From a virus: a stretch of 21,190 bases of DNA. The stretch lies in IMG/VR virus record IMGVR_UViG_3300030102_004225, positions 4,748 through 25,937 of that record; one strand, given 5' to 3'. Below, one piece after another: positions 10,381 through 19,044 of the stretch (position 1 is the stretch's first letter; each line of letters starts with the position of its first letter). The notes under the pieces were generated by a model. That model saw nothing but the letters and a program-made list of their open reading frames with translations, did not search any database and had not been told where the DNA came from. A program made the translations under genes and the position numbers.

Positions 10381-12972
10381 TTACGCATGGGCATAATAAA
10401 TAAATTCACGACCTGGCCAGTTCGTATCTAAGTAGCTTCCATGAGGCAACGAAAAGCCAGAAGAAGTTAAATCAATCATATCTTCAGTCGTAATTTGAGC
10501 AGCGTTTGTATTTAAAGCTAATCTTTTATCAGCACCCGCAGCAATACCTCTAACAGTGTCAAATACAACCCAATTTCTTGCATGAGAGGAACATTTGATC
10601 ATTACGAATCTAGGTTGGAACCCGCAATCAATAGTGATTGTCGCTTCAGGGTCTGGCCCTGTAAATGATCCCACAGAACTGATGCCGTCAACGCTGGAGA
10701 AGAGCATGGCTATGTATGTAGCATTTTCCTGATTTGTTTCGGTTTGATCCCCTACTCTAAATTTTATTGCTGTTGGGGCTGTTTGATTCCAACAATCATA
10801 CGAAGATTCAGCATCATCAGTGTTTAACTTAAGCCTGTATTGTTCTGGGTTTGTGCCTCCATTAAGACCCTTGTGATATACCATCCAATCCGCACTAGCA
10901 TCTCTTCTCTTCACCCACATCATCTCAGGAACAGCGTTTAAACTATGAAAAATATCTTGTTGTTCGCCTGAATAAACACCACTTCCTGTATAAGTCACCA
11001 CATCACACCCAGCGTGGCGTTTCCACATCCATGCTTGAAAATCAGTGCCAAATCCTTCGTAATCTTGAACACCATCATTAAAAGCGAATGTTGCAGAATT
11101 ATCAGTACCTTCAGAATCGGTTTTATTTGTCCAAAGTTTTTTCTTAGCTATTAATCTTGCGTAAGTACCCCAATCACCTTGCCAACTACCAGTTGCAGTA
11201 GGATCTCTATAAAGGTAGAAGTCTACAGGGAATCCACTTGTGAATCCGGGTGTTGAGTTAGGGTTTCCATTATCCATAGCGAATACATCCGTACCAAGTT
11301 CGGGAAGTTTGCCAACGTATCCATCGCTGCGTCTAATAGCTGTAAACATAAATGTCTGTGTTCCTCCTAGATTTGATATTTTAAAACCTGTAGGAGTTAC
11401 GTCTATAAAATTTGTAGTTGAACCTTCTGCATTGCTTGAATCAGGTCTTAAATATGCATCGAGTCCATCTGAAACTATTCCTCTCATTACGTCAAATATA
11501 AACCAAGCACCACTAGTAGTAATGTTTTTTACCAATACCCATTGCGGTTCAAATCCTACATAAACATCGGCATTACCAGAATCAACTTTAAATGATCCAT
11601 TTTTAATTACGTTTTCCGTACCACTGTCTCCAAAGACAAAACCAGCAGGGTCATCGAATGGGCTATCTGTGCTTGCTGTTGGATTACCATTAGCGGTAAT
11701 AGTTCCAGGGGTTACTGTTGAACCTGTAGTAGATGAGTTATTGCAACATAAAAGTTTAGTGTTAGTTATGTTTGTTAATGGCTCAGTTGGTGGCCTAAAT
11801 GATGAGGTATATACTGCTGTTCCTTTAACTATTCGGAAATTACTGATCCTACCATCATAACTTTGAGAAGCATAAGATCCTTGTCTTTGTCCTATTACTA
11901 AAGGTGCGTCACCATAATTAGTACTATCACTATATGTTCCTTGAGAAATACCATTTATATACATTGTTGTAGTTCCACTACTTCTAACTAATGCGTAATG
12001 AGAAAAAACCCCTTTAGTTGTTGCATTGGTTGCCGTAATTCGTGTTGATCCGTTCACCCAAAATCTAGGTTTTCCATCACTCGAAGAAATGTACCAAACT
12101 ATTCTGTTTGTAGTTCCTGTATCACTCCCATCAGTTCTAAAGTCACAAAAATAAGGAGATCCAGAATAAGAATTTGTTAACGCCCAAAATTCAACGGTAA
12201 AATCACCTGTTCCAAAATTAAAATCACTAGTAGAAGCAATACTTAAATAATCACCATTCCCATCAAACGCAACACTCCTTGCAGTAGCGGCTGTGGACTC
12301 ACCTCCTGCGAATAGGTAGGCTACATAGGTTGCACCGTTTGCACCAGTAGCAGCACCTCCACCAACATAAAAATGCGTAGATGTTGGTTCTGTAGATCCC
12401 CAGACACCAGATCCCGATGCGTTATTCGAATTTAGTTCTAATCTACTGGAAGCTCCTAAACTTCTGTGCAATACCATCCAATCATTCGATGAATCTGTTC
12501 TTTTAACGATAACCATTCCAGGTATGGAAGATAAATTATGAGCAATAGCTTGTGGAGTGTTGCCATTTCCCGTGTAGGTCAGGCACGTAAAGAAAGGTGA
12601 CTTGCGGAAACTCCATGAGACGTAGTCGTGACTAGAACTATTAAATGCTAGGTCAGCACCTGAACCACCAATCGTAAATCCGTTTGAATTAAAACTCGTA
12701 ACACCCTTTGACTCGGAAAAATTTGCGTTAGTGAGGTTTGACGATAATGCTGTTGTCGTTCCTCTTTCTGTGTCAAAAAGAAAATTACCGTAACTTGTTG
12801 TTCTATTCTTTACCCAAACCAAACCACCTTCAGTCGAAAGATCTAAGCTATTATTAACCGTTATACTTGAATCATTTCCTTTATATAAAAACGTGCTAAA
12901 AACATCGTCAATGAATGTCTTCTTAGCAACTGCACCACCTGCACCTAAAAGCATTTGTTGAATAGGACTCAT
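10381..12972 (-). CDS. Tail fibre with LamG-like domain
   Basis: An 863-residue fibre. Residues about 35-225 and 445-860 are built of a recurring beta motif: VxVKxxx...WxxFDxxRG, seen as LVWVKNRTTSYGNFLFDTERG-like copies near 51, 153, 478, 690 and 800, in a pattern typical of cyanophage fibres. Between them, residues about 232-440 form a LamG/concanavalin-like domain: SVAFDGNGDYLSIASTSDFN, GTGDFTVEFWALTN, WVNGST, HYALVRSSGTTTMYINGISQ and the closing GRISNFRIVKGTAVY. LamG folds bind glycans, so this protein probably helps attach to the cell surface. It starts with a strong Shine-Dalgarno and follows the 1405-residue fibre. The short N-terminus IQQMLLGAGGAVAKKTFIDD may be the virion-anchoring part. 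Confidence 0.85.
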   Translation of the reverse strand: MSPIQQMLLGAGGAVAKKTFIDDVFSTFLYKGNDSSITVNNSLDLSTEGGLVWVKNRTTSYGNFLFDTERGTTTALSSNLTNANFSESKGVTSFNSNGFTIGGSGADLAFNSSSHDYVSWSFRKSPFFTCLTYTGNGNTPQAIAHNLSSIPGMVIVKRTDSSNDWMVLHRSLGASSRLELNSNNASGSGVWGSTEPTSTHFYVGGGAATGANGATYVAYLFAGGESTAATARSVAFDGNGDYLSIASTSDFNFGTGDFTVEFWALTNSYSGSPYFCDFRTDGSDTGTTNRIVWYISSSDGKPRFWVNGSTRITATNATTKGVFSHYALVRSSGTTTMYINGISQGTYSDSTNYGDAPLVIGQRQGSYASQSYDGRISNFRIVKGTAVYTSSFRPPTEPLTNITNTKLLCCNNSSTTGSTVTPGTITANGNPTASTDSPFDDPAGFVFGDSGTENVIKNGSFKVDSGNADVYVGFEPQWVLVKNITTSGAWFIFDVMRGIVSDGLDAYLRPDSSNAEGSTTNFIDVTPTGFKISNLGGTQTFMFTAIRRSDGYVGKLPELGTDVFAMDNGNPNSTPGFTSGFPVDFYLYRDPTATGSWQGDWGTYARLIAKKKLWTNKTDSEGTDNSATFAFNDGVQDYEGFGTDFQAWMWKRHAGCDVVTYTGSGVYSGEQQDIFHSLNAVPEMMWVKRRDASADWMVYHKGLNGGTNPEQYRLKLNTDDAESSYDCWNQTAPTAIKFRVGDQTETNQENATYIAMLFSSVDGISSVGSFTGPDPEATITIDCGFQPRFVMIKCSSHARNWVVFDTVRGIAAGADKRLALNTNAAQITTEDMIDLTSSGFSLPHGSYLDTNWPGREFIYYAHA

Positions 12973-12981
12973 AATTAATAA

Positions 12982-12988
12982 CCTCCTT
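12982..12988 (-). promoter_or_regulatory. Strong Shine-Dalgarno of the LamG fibre gene
   Basis: AAGGAGG on the minus strand lies 9 bases before the ATG at 12972. It is the strongest ribosome binding site I see in the window, where most genes have none, and suggests high fibre synthesis. Confidence 0.7.
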
Positions 12989-13010
12989 GTGTATTAGTTA
13001 GTAGGTACAT

Positions 13011-16000
13011 TTATGACAACCCTGCACCTGAGATGTATGCCACACTTGCACTTGCAAACCAAATAGTAGCCATTCCTCTTTGTGCAAGCGTGCGATTCGC
13101 ATCTGTAGCATCAGCAGCGTTATATAAAGTAACTCCGCTACCTTTAGTAATTGTTTGATCTGACCCACTGTTATTAATAATCGTCACTGCATCACCAGCA
13201 GAAAATACTGAGTTATTAATAGTAACGCCACCACTAGAAATATAAATAGCTTTACCAGCATCAGCAGCAGTTGCTACATGTGCTGACGACTGAGAATTAG
13301 CAGGTATAGAACGCAGGTTGCCTTTGCTGTCTGATACTGTTCCAGTACCCGTAATATTGCCGCAACCTATAGTTCCAACAGTAATATTTGGTGAACCTGT
13401 TAGACCACTAGCTACTGTTGCTGTTGCAGCATTGCCTGTAGTCGATCCAGACGATCCAGAAACATTTCCTGTAACGTCTCCTGTAACATCACCAGTTAAT
13501 GCACCAACAAAGCTTGTTGCTGTTAACGCTCCAGAACTAGAATTAAACGTCAAATTACTTCCTGACTTAGCTCCTAGATCACCTGTTGCAGCAGTCGCAA
13601 ATAATGGAAAGCAAGTCGTATCAGATGACTCATCAGCAACAGTAATTGTTGTAGCTATAGCTGCTGTTCCAGAAGTGTTTTGATTTCCAGAGGTATTGAC
13701 GCCAGGTAAATCTATATTTGCAGACCCATCAAATGATACGCCACCAATATTTCTTGCTGTTGCTAAAGCTGTTGCCGTAGCCGCATTTCCTGTGGTGTTT
13801 TGATTTCCAGCAGCGTTAACACCAGGAAGATTTATATTTGCTGATCCATCAAAGCTAACACCACCAATCGTTCTAGCAGTTGCCAATGTCGTAGCAATAG
13901 AAGCAATATTGCTATTTGCCTGAACGCTATTACCCATGAAACCATGAGCAGAACATTGATAATGCAATATTTGTGGAGTCGTATCTGTAACTGTTATCTC
14001 CGTATATGCACCTGACGAACCAGCAGTACCATTAGTCGTAACACCTGTAGTGAAAGCAGTTGTCTTATCAGCTTCTAAGTAAAAACGTAGTGGATGACCT
14101 GAGTTACTACTATCTGCTTGATCAAATCTATATGTACGTCCAGGTGTCAGTGTGATAAATGGTGCTTCTATACCATCAATCTTGTAGCCGTTGCTTGACC
14201 CACTGCCTGAATATCTATGAGCAGCAGTCTTACTTGCAACTGTGACAGTAAATGTGACAGTAGAAGAGAAGGGAGCTTGCAAAGATCCAAAACCTTCAAT
14301 GTTTCCTCCTGATACAACTAAGTCTCCACTAAAGGTTGGGTTAGAAACAGAAGGAGCAGCAATAAATGATAAATTTCCTGATCCATCAACAGATAAGACC
14401 TGACCATTTGATCCTGCTGTTCCAGGTAATGTCAGTTCTACATTTCCAGATAAAGCAGAGGGAGCCTTAAGACTTACATAATTACTACCACCAGCAGATG
14501 CTTCAGAAAATCTGGTTTCTTTCTGGTTCGCTAAAACAATATTGCCTGTAAAAGTACTACCTGTTGTTTGTGCTGCGTTTGTAGCGTTTGAGTTAGCTGT
14601 TGTTGCGAGATCAAAAGCAGTTTTAACAGCGTTAGCAGTAGCAGCTAGTGATGTTGAAGTAGATGATGTTGAATCTGATAGTTGTAAAACACCTGCACCA
14701 GAAGTCGAACCAGAAACAATCTTGCTTGCCGCTATGGCTGCTGAACTTGAGATGTCAGCATTAACAATAACACCAGCAGCAATGGCTGTAAGCCCTGCAT
14801 TATCTATGCTTATATCGCCTGTTACTGCTCTTGGAGTTGCCTCTGTTCCAGAACTACCAATAAGAATTTGAGCATCGGGCAACGCTTGAAGCTTGCTATA
14901 TGCAATAGCAGCATCACTTTTTATATCTACGTTTTGGATCGTGTCATTGGCAATCATCGTGCCAGTAACAGTTCCAGTACCTCCAGTGCTGATTAATGTG
15001 CCATTTTCATTAGGCAAAAGAAGCGTTTTATCTGAAGTGGTTGGATCAACAACACCAAGAGTTGTTTCAAAATTATCTGCTGTTGCTCCTTCAAAAGTTA
15101 ACGAACCAGTATTGCTTCCTGAACCATCAATAATAACTGGACCAGTAAATGTTGCACCCGTAACTGATACTTTTTCTGTCTCAAGCTCATTTAAAGCTGC
15201 TTGCACATTTGTTGCACTTAATTGTCCAAATGGTGTATAGGAAACATTACTTGCAATCTGGCCTTGTACGGTTGCCGATAAATCAATTTCTTGGTAAGAA
15301 CTAGCTCCAGCACTGGTAACTCCCAATATATAATCAGGTGGATTTAATGCAGTTACAGGAGCAGGAGCACTTGGTGTCCCACCAACAGCAACAATGACAA
15401 ACACACCATCCATTGAAGAAGATGGTGTTGGTAAATTACTATTAACAGCTAAACCTTTTGACGCACCTGCAGCCGTTACGCTCGTCATTTTTGACTGCGA
15501 TGCATCGTATGTGCCACCAAAGATTAAACTTCCTTTTGTTAAAGTTGTTACTGGTTGATAAGCATTACCATCAAAAATATATAAATCTTCTAGTACTGAA
15601 TCAAAGAAAAATTGTCCTGTAAACTGGCTTGTAGGAAATCCAGTTTGATCAACAGAACCAAATAAAACTGTTGAAGCATTTGCTAACTTTGCACCAGTAA
15701 TTGCGTTTGCACCAACTCTTGCAATATCTAGCGTTCCAGAAGTTAATTTAGCTGCTGAAACATTTGGAATATCACCTTCAACAAGACTTGCCCCTGCTGT
15801 AATTATTCCTTTTTGATTAACAGTAACTTTGGGATAAGTACCAGGAGTAACAGCAGAATCGGTAATAGATAACGCACCAGCACCACTAACAGTTAAACCT
15901 GCTCCACTTGTAACGCTTAAAGCTCCAATCGCAGATGTTGTACCTACAGGAAGGTCGCTGGCTGCTAAAGCCGAGTGACCAATTATTTGCCCAAAGGCAT

Positions 16001-17228
16001 TGAATTGTATTCCAGATCGAGTTGCTGCTGTAATTGTTGCGGCAATAGAAACTGCTCCAGCACCAGTAATTGATAAACCACCAGACGTAGGAAAACTAGC
16101 TATCCCTGCTGCACTTACTGTTCCTAAAGGTAAATCGCTTGGTGCTAAATCAGCAATTGAAGCAATTAACCCTTGGTCTGTATATGTAATTCCACTTTTG
16201 GTTGCTGCACCTCCTGACACAGCGTTTTGAATACCAATATTTCCACTAGCAACATTTAAACCACGATTGATATTTGAAGTATTTAACGCTGATGCAGGTA
16301 TTGTTCCTGCTGTAATTTTCGTACCAGCAACCCCAGCAATCTTGGCATCTGTTATCGCTGAATTAACAACAGCATCAGTATCTACGCTGTTATTAGCAAG
16401 AGCATTTGAATCAACAGAATTTAATCCAAGCTTTGCTGAAGTGACTGCATCATCAGCAATCTTCGCAGTAGTTACTGATCCATCAGCAAGAGAAGCAGCT
16501 TGCAACGTTCCACTAAGCTTTGCTGCTGTTACTGCTCCGTCTTGAATTTTGTCAGTTGTAACTGCATTATTAGCAAGCAAACTGGCTGTTATTTGTGACG
16601 CTGCTATGTTTCCCGTTTGGATCGTTGCACTAGCAATTTCTACATTTGTTATTGCATTTGAAGCTACCTCACTTGTTCCCACTGCATTTGCAGCAATTTG
16701 AGAAGCACCAACAGAATTTACTGCTAACTGTGTACTTGTGATACTTGCACTTGTAATTTTTGCACCGCCTATATCTCCGTCAGAAAGATTTAGCTTTGCA
16801 AAAGCAACTGTTGAATTAGCTAATTTATCTCCTGTAATGCTGCCTGCTAGCTGTGCATTTGTAATCGTTCCACTAAGAGAAGATGTTGGATAGTTTGTAG
16901 CGTCAGAAAGATTTAGGGCAGGTGTCGCATCTGTCGATCCAAGCGAAAGACTCAAACCTCCGAGACTGATACTTGAATTTGCAAGCTTGGCATTTGTTAC
17001 TGCACTATCTTGTATTGCTGCTGTTGCTACTTGGTTCGTTCCTAATGTCCCAACCTTTGCTGCTGGTATATCTCCTGCATCAATTAACGCTACACCTGCT
17101 GCTAATAGATCTTTTACTGTTACTTTCTTTGTCTCTGATGCACTTAAATCTGCAACTGCTAATACGTCTGTTGATTGAACACCTGCTTCCGCTAACGCTG
17201 GTAACTGCGAAATCTGAAGATCTGCCAT
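13011..17228 (-). CDS. Long tail fibre with cupredoxin-like domain
   Basis: A 1405-residue fibre. The N-terminus MADLQISQLPALAEAGVQST through ASETKKVTVKDLL is the usual virion-anchoring start of cyanophage fibres. Residues about 60-330 are many imperfect short repeats (NSVTTAKIADDAVTSAKLG type) forming an extended shaft. The middle has QFFFDSVLEDLYIFDGNAYQ. Residues about 988-1103 form a beta domain with GHPLRF and LHYQCSAHGFMGN, giving H1045, C1092, H1095 and M1098, the type-1 copper ligand set of cupredoxins. Two 40-residue repeats (IGGVSFDGSANINLPGVN) follow, and the C-terminus is low-complexity with TVSDSKGNLRSIP. Its size is typical for phage fibres. Gly/Ala/Ser/Thr-rich codon use causes many false frames on the other strand. 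Confidence 0.85.
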   Translation of the reverse strand: MADLQISQLPALAEAGVQSTDVLAVADLSASETKKVTVKDLLAAGVALIDAGDIPAAKVGTLGTNQVATAAIQDSAVTNAKLANSSISLGGLSLSLGSTDATPALNLSDATNYPTSSLSGTITNAQLAGSITGDKLANSTVAFAKLNLSDGDIGGAKITSASITSTQLAVNSVGASQIAANAVGTSEVASNAITNVEIASATIQTGNIAASQITASLLANNAVTTDKIQDGAVTAAKLSGTLQAASLADGSVTTAKIADDAVTSAKLGLNSVDSNALANNSVDTDAVVNSAITDAKIAGVAGTKITAGTIPASALNTSNINRGLNVASGNIGIQNAVSGGAATKSGITYTDQGLIASIADLAPSDLPLGTVSAAGIASFPTSGGLSITGAGAVSIAATITAATRSGIQFNAFGQIIGHSALAASDLPVGTTSAIGALSVTSGAGLTVSGAGALSITDSAVTPGTYPKVTVNQKGIITAGASLVEGDIPNVSAAKLTSGTLDIARVGANAITGAKLANASTVLFGSVDQTGFPTSQFTGQFFFDSVLEDLYIFDGNAYQPVTTLTKGSLIFGGTYDASQSKMTSVTAAGASKGLAVNSNLPTPSSSMDGVFVIVAVGGTPSAPAPVTALNPPDYILGVTSAGASSYQEIDLSATVQGQIASNVSYTPFGQLSATNVQAALNELETEKVSVTGATFTGPVIIDGSGSNTGSLTFEGATADNFETTLGVVDPTTSDKTLLLPNENGTLISTGGTGTVTGTMIANDTIQNVDIKSDAAIAYSKLQALPDAQILIGSSGTEATPRAVTGDISIDNAGLTAIAAGVIVNADISSSAAIAASKIVSGSTSGAGVLQLSDSTSSTSTSLAATANAVKTAFDLATTANSNATNAAQTTGSTFTGNIVLANQKETRFSEASAGGSNYVSLKAPSALSGNVELTLPGTAGSNGQVLSVDGSGNLSFIAAPSVSNPTFSGDLVVSGGNIEGFGSLQAPFSSTVTFTVTVASKTAAHRYSGSGSSNGYKIDGIEAPFITLTPGRTYRFDQADSSNSGHPLRFYLEADKTTAFTTGVTTNGTAGSSGAYTEITVTDTTPQILHYQCSAHGFMGNSVQANSNIASIATTLATARTIGGVSFDGSANINLPGVNAAGNQNTTGNAATATALATARNIGGVSFDGSANIDLPGVNTSGNQNTSGTAAIATTITVADESSDTTCFPLFATAATGDLGAKSGSNLTFNSSSGALTATSFVGALTGDVTGDVTGNVSGSSGSTTGNAATATVASGLTGSPNITVGTIGCGNITGTGTVSDSKGNLRSIPANSQSSAHVATAADAGKAIYISSGGVTINNSVFSAGDAVTIINNSGSDQTITKGSGVTLYNAADATDANRTLAQRGMATIWFASASVAYISGAGLS
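13675..13893 (-). repeat. Tandem 120-base repeat in fibre gene
   Basis: Two copies begin at 13675 and 13795, both with GTGTTTTGATTTCCAG (plus strand), in phase at 120 bases or 40 residues. They encode IGGVSFDGSANI(N/D)LPGVN followed by GNQNT. The second copy is recognisable to about 13893. Silent and conservative differences show old divergence, not a fresh duplication. Confidence 0.75.
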
Positions 17229-17258
17229 GCCTGGACGCTAAAAACTATTACAAGCAGT

Positions 17259-18125
17259 TTAATCTGTATCGAGCAATATAGGACTCTGATTTTCTTGCAA
17301 TATTTTATCTGTGTTTTCCTGTAACAAGAATCCAGGCGTTCCACCTGTTTTCAATTTGATAACTCCATTTGTTACAAACTCAATAGAAGTTTCAATTATT
17401 TCTGATGGAGTAACATTAATTGCAACATTTGTCACAATGCAATTACATTCATAAAATACATCTTTTTTGTTATTTACGTTGTCTTTATATAAGTAAAAAG
17501 CACCATCAAAGTCTGATCCTTGTTGAGTTCTTAGCACTAATTGTGCAAGATAAAATGGAAACTCTGGTTCAATACCTTTTTCATTTTGTTTATACCCATG
17601 TTCATAACGATGTTCAAAGAAAGCATTTAATGTTCCTTGCCCTGAAATAAGTCCTGCTTCATATTGATTTCTAAACTGATCTCCTAAATTAGTTGTATCA
17701 ACTTGATCTCTACTCGTTGTCATTTCAAAATCAGTTACATTTGCTAACTGCCGAAACCTCTCATTCCTTGTTTTTATCAATACGTCTTTAGCTGCACTAG
17801 GAGTTACTAAGGTCAACGCATCAGACTGTTCCCCACTAAGAGCTTTACCAAAAGTGTTATATAAACGAATACCACCAGCTTGATCAACATGGATATAAGC
17901 TTTTGCATCGGGAAAATTATGTCCATTGATAAGTTCTAATGTTGAACCATCTACGGTTTCAATTTCTATTTGATCTCCTGTTAATAACGATCCATCAGCA
18001 AAGTCAACGCTAAATCTTTTCTTTGATGTATTGACATCAAAAGGATCTAGCTTTGTTTTTAAAGCTTCTTGTAGAGAATCACGTTTTAAGGCAATTTCTC
18101 CTGACTGACCAAAATAAACACCCAC
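17259..18125 (-). CDS. Tail tube-like protein 2
   Basis: A 288-residue protein with a GTG start 2 bases after the upstream stop. Its N-terminal 110 residues (DPFDVNTSKKRFSVDFADGS, GKALSGEQSDALTLV) look like a small beta adaptor. Then LANVTDFEMTTSRDQVDTTN followed by LGDQFRNQYEAGLISGQGTL matches the phage tail-tube pattern: a sentence of TTxRDxVDTTxLGDxFR then GLISGxGxL. The rest is beta-rich, with EFPFYLAQLVLRTQQGSDFD and a C-terminal EFVTNGVIKLKTGG. It is preceded by a second, shorter tail-tube-like gene, so the two may be paralogues or a tube plus a distal extension. Role as a tail tube subunit is likely but unproven. Confidence 0.75.
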   Translation of the reverse strand: MGVYFGQSGEIALKRDSLQEALKTKLDPFDVNTSKKRFSVDFADGSLLTGDQIEIETVDGSTLELINGHNFPDAKAYIHVDQAGGIRLYNTFGKALSGEQSDALTLVTPSAAKDVLIKTRNERFRQLANVTDFEMTTSRDQVDTTNLGDQFRNQYEAGLISGQGTLNAFFEHRYEHGYKQNEKGIEPEFPFYLAQLVLRTQQGSDFDGAFYLYKDNVNNKKDVFYECNCIVTNVAINVTPSEIIETSIEFVTNGVIKLKTGGTPGFLLQENTDKILQENQSPILLDTD

Positions 18126-18127
18126 GA

Positions 18128-18574
18128 TTAAATAGCAACTTCTGTTGGAGCACCGTTAGCTTCAAAACTTACATCTGCTTCTATAACTTCTCCTATTGCT
18201 ACGTTCATGTTAAACGAAGTGATAAATGCACTAAAAGATATTGTTCTGCCGTTAGCTGATCCATCCGCAATTTTTAATTGGAAAGTAACAGCCGTTGATT
18301 CTGCTGCTGTCCCATCGCCTGCCCCACTTCCTGCTTTTATACATTTATTAATTAACGTGGTTACATCACCACCCGATCCAGCAGATGCTTGATGATACGC
18401 AAGCCTAGCTGTTCCTGAATAACTTCTGATTCCTGCAATTAGTGTTCTATCAGTATCTTCTAAAGATGTTGTATCAAGAACAGCTTGAGAACTAGAAAAG
18501 CCAAATGATTTGACTTTTGCAGCTTGCGTTCCATCAATTAAAAGCTGACCATGTTGACCGCTATAAAAAGGCAC
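18128..18574 (-). CDS. Tail tube-like protein 1
   Basis: A 148-residue protein with a GTG start. It reads MPFYSGQHGQLLIDGTQAAK, then VKSFGFSSSQAVLDTTSLED then TDRTLIAGIRSYSGTARLAY, a tail-tube-like arrangement (VxxFxxxxxxxxxDTTxLxDxxRTxIxGxRSxSG). The central loop GDVTTLINKCIKAGSGAGDG and the C-terminal NVAIGEVIEADVSFEANGAP fit the beta sandwich of small tail tube subunits. Compared with the 288-residue neighbour it lacks an N-terminal extension. It lies between the small tail protein and that neighbour with short gaps, in one leftward operon. Either of the pair could be the major tube protein. Confidence 0.78.
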   Translation of the reverse strand: MPFYSGQHGQLLIDGTQAAKVKSFGFSSSQAVLDTTSLEDTDRTLIAGIRSYSGTARLAYHQASAGSGGDVTTLINKCIKAGSGAGDGTAAESTAVTFQLKIADGSANGRTISFSAFITSFNMNVAIGEVIEADVSFEANGAPTEVAI

Positions 18575-18603
18575 GACCCAAAATCCTAAACATTGCGTTT
18601 ATT

Positions 18604-19044
18604 CTAAGGGGCATCTAGGCAACCAACAAAACTACAACTTACATTACTTTTTCCTGGAAAAACACTTGTTACGTTTGGAGGAGCACTATATCTCCACTTT
18701 AATTTTGATCTTGTAGTTCCATCGCCTCCAATTGATCCTGTTATTTCTTCTTTAAAAACATTGTTTGAACTTGAATCTTCTATACCTAATGCACCGTTTT
18801 CATTACTAAATTCAATATGACCGTAAACCGACATAACACTGTCATAGTGATTTAAAATTTCTACTACTTGATCGTCAGTAATATTTACAAAACCCAAAAC
18901 TAAAGTGGCATCAACCCTTCTATTGCCGTATCTCAAATGTGTTTTAGTTCCATCTTGTGATTGAAACTCTGTGCTTGGATACGACCCAGGTGTAAATGAT
19001 CGTTGATTTGGTTTTAGGCCAGAAGGAAAAACAACTTTTGCCAT
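18604..19044 (-). CDS. Small tail protein, unknown
   Basis: A 146-residue beta-rich protein. It opens MAKVVFPSGLKPNQRSFTPG and holds TEFQSQDGTKTHLRYGNRRV, a strand block VDATLVLGFVNITDDQVVEI and LNHYDSV, and closes with LKWRYSAPPNVTSVFPGKSN then CSFVGCLDAP. The WRYxxPPxVxSVxPG element is a pattern I associate with small phage tail assembly or tip proteins, function unknown. Its ATG overlaps the stop of the J-like gene (TAATG), so it is co-translated with it. It could link the tip protein to the tube. Confidence 0.7.
   Translation of the reverse strand: MAKVVFPSGLKPNQRSFTPGSYPSTEFQSQDGTKTHLRYGNRRVDATLVLGFVNITDDQVVEILNHYDSVMSVYGHIEFSNENGALGIEDSSSNNVFKEEITGSIGGDGTTRSKLKWRYSAPPNVTSVFPGKSNVSCSFVGCLDAP

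Noticed and set aside
13318-17281. Plus-strand frames opposite the long fibre gene
   Set aside because: They are Ala/Val/Pro-rich mirror images of the repetitive fibre codons with no ribosome binding sites.
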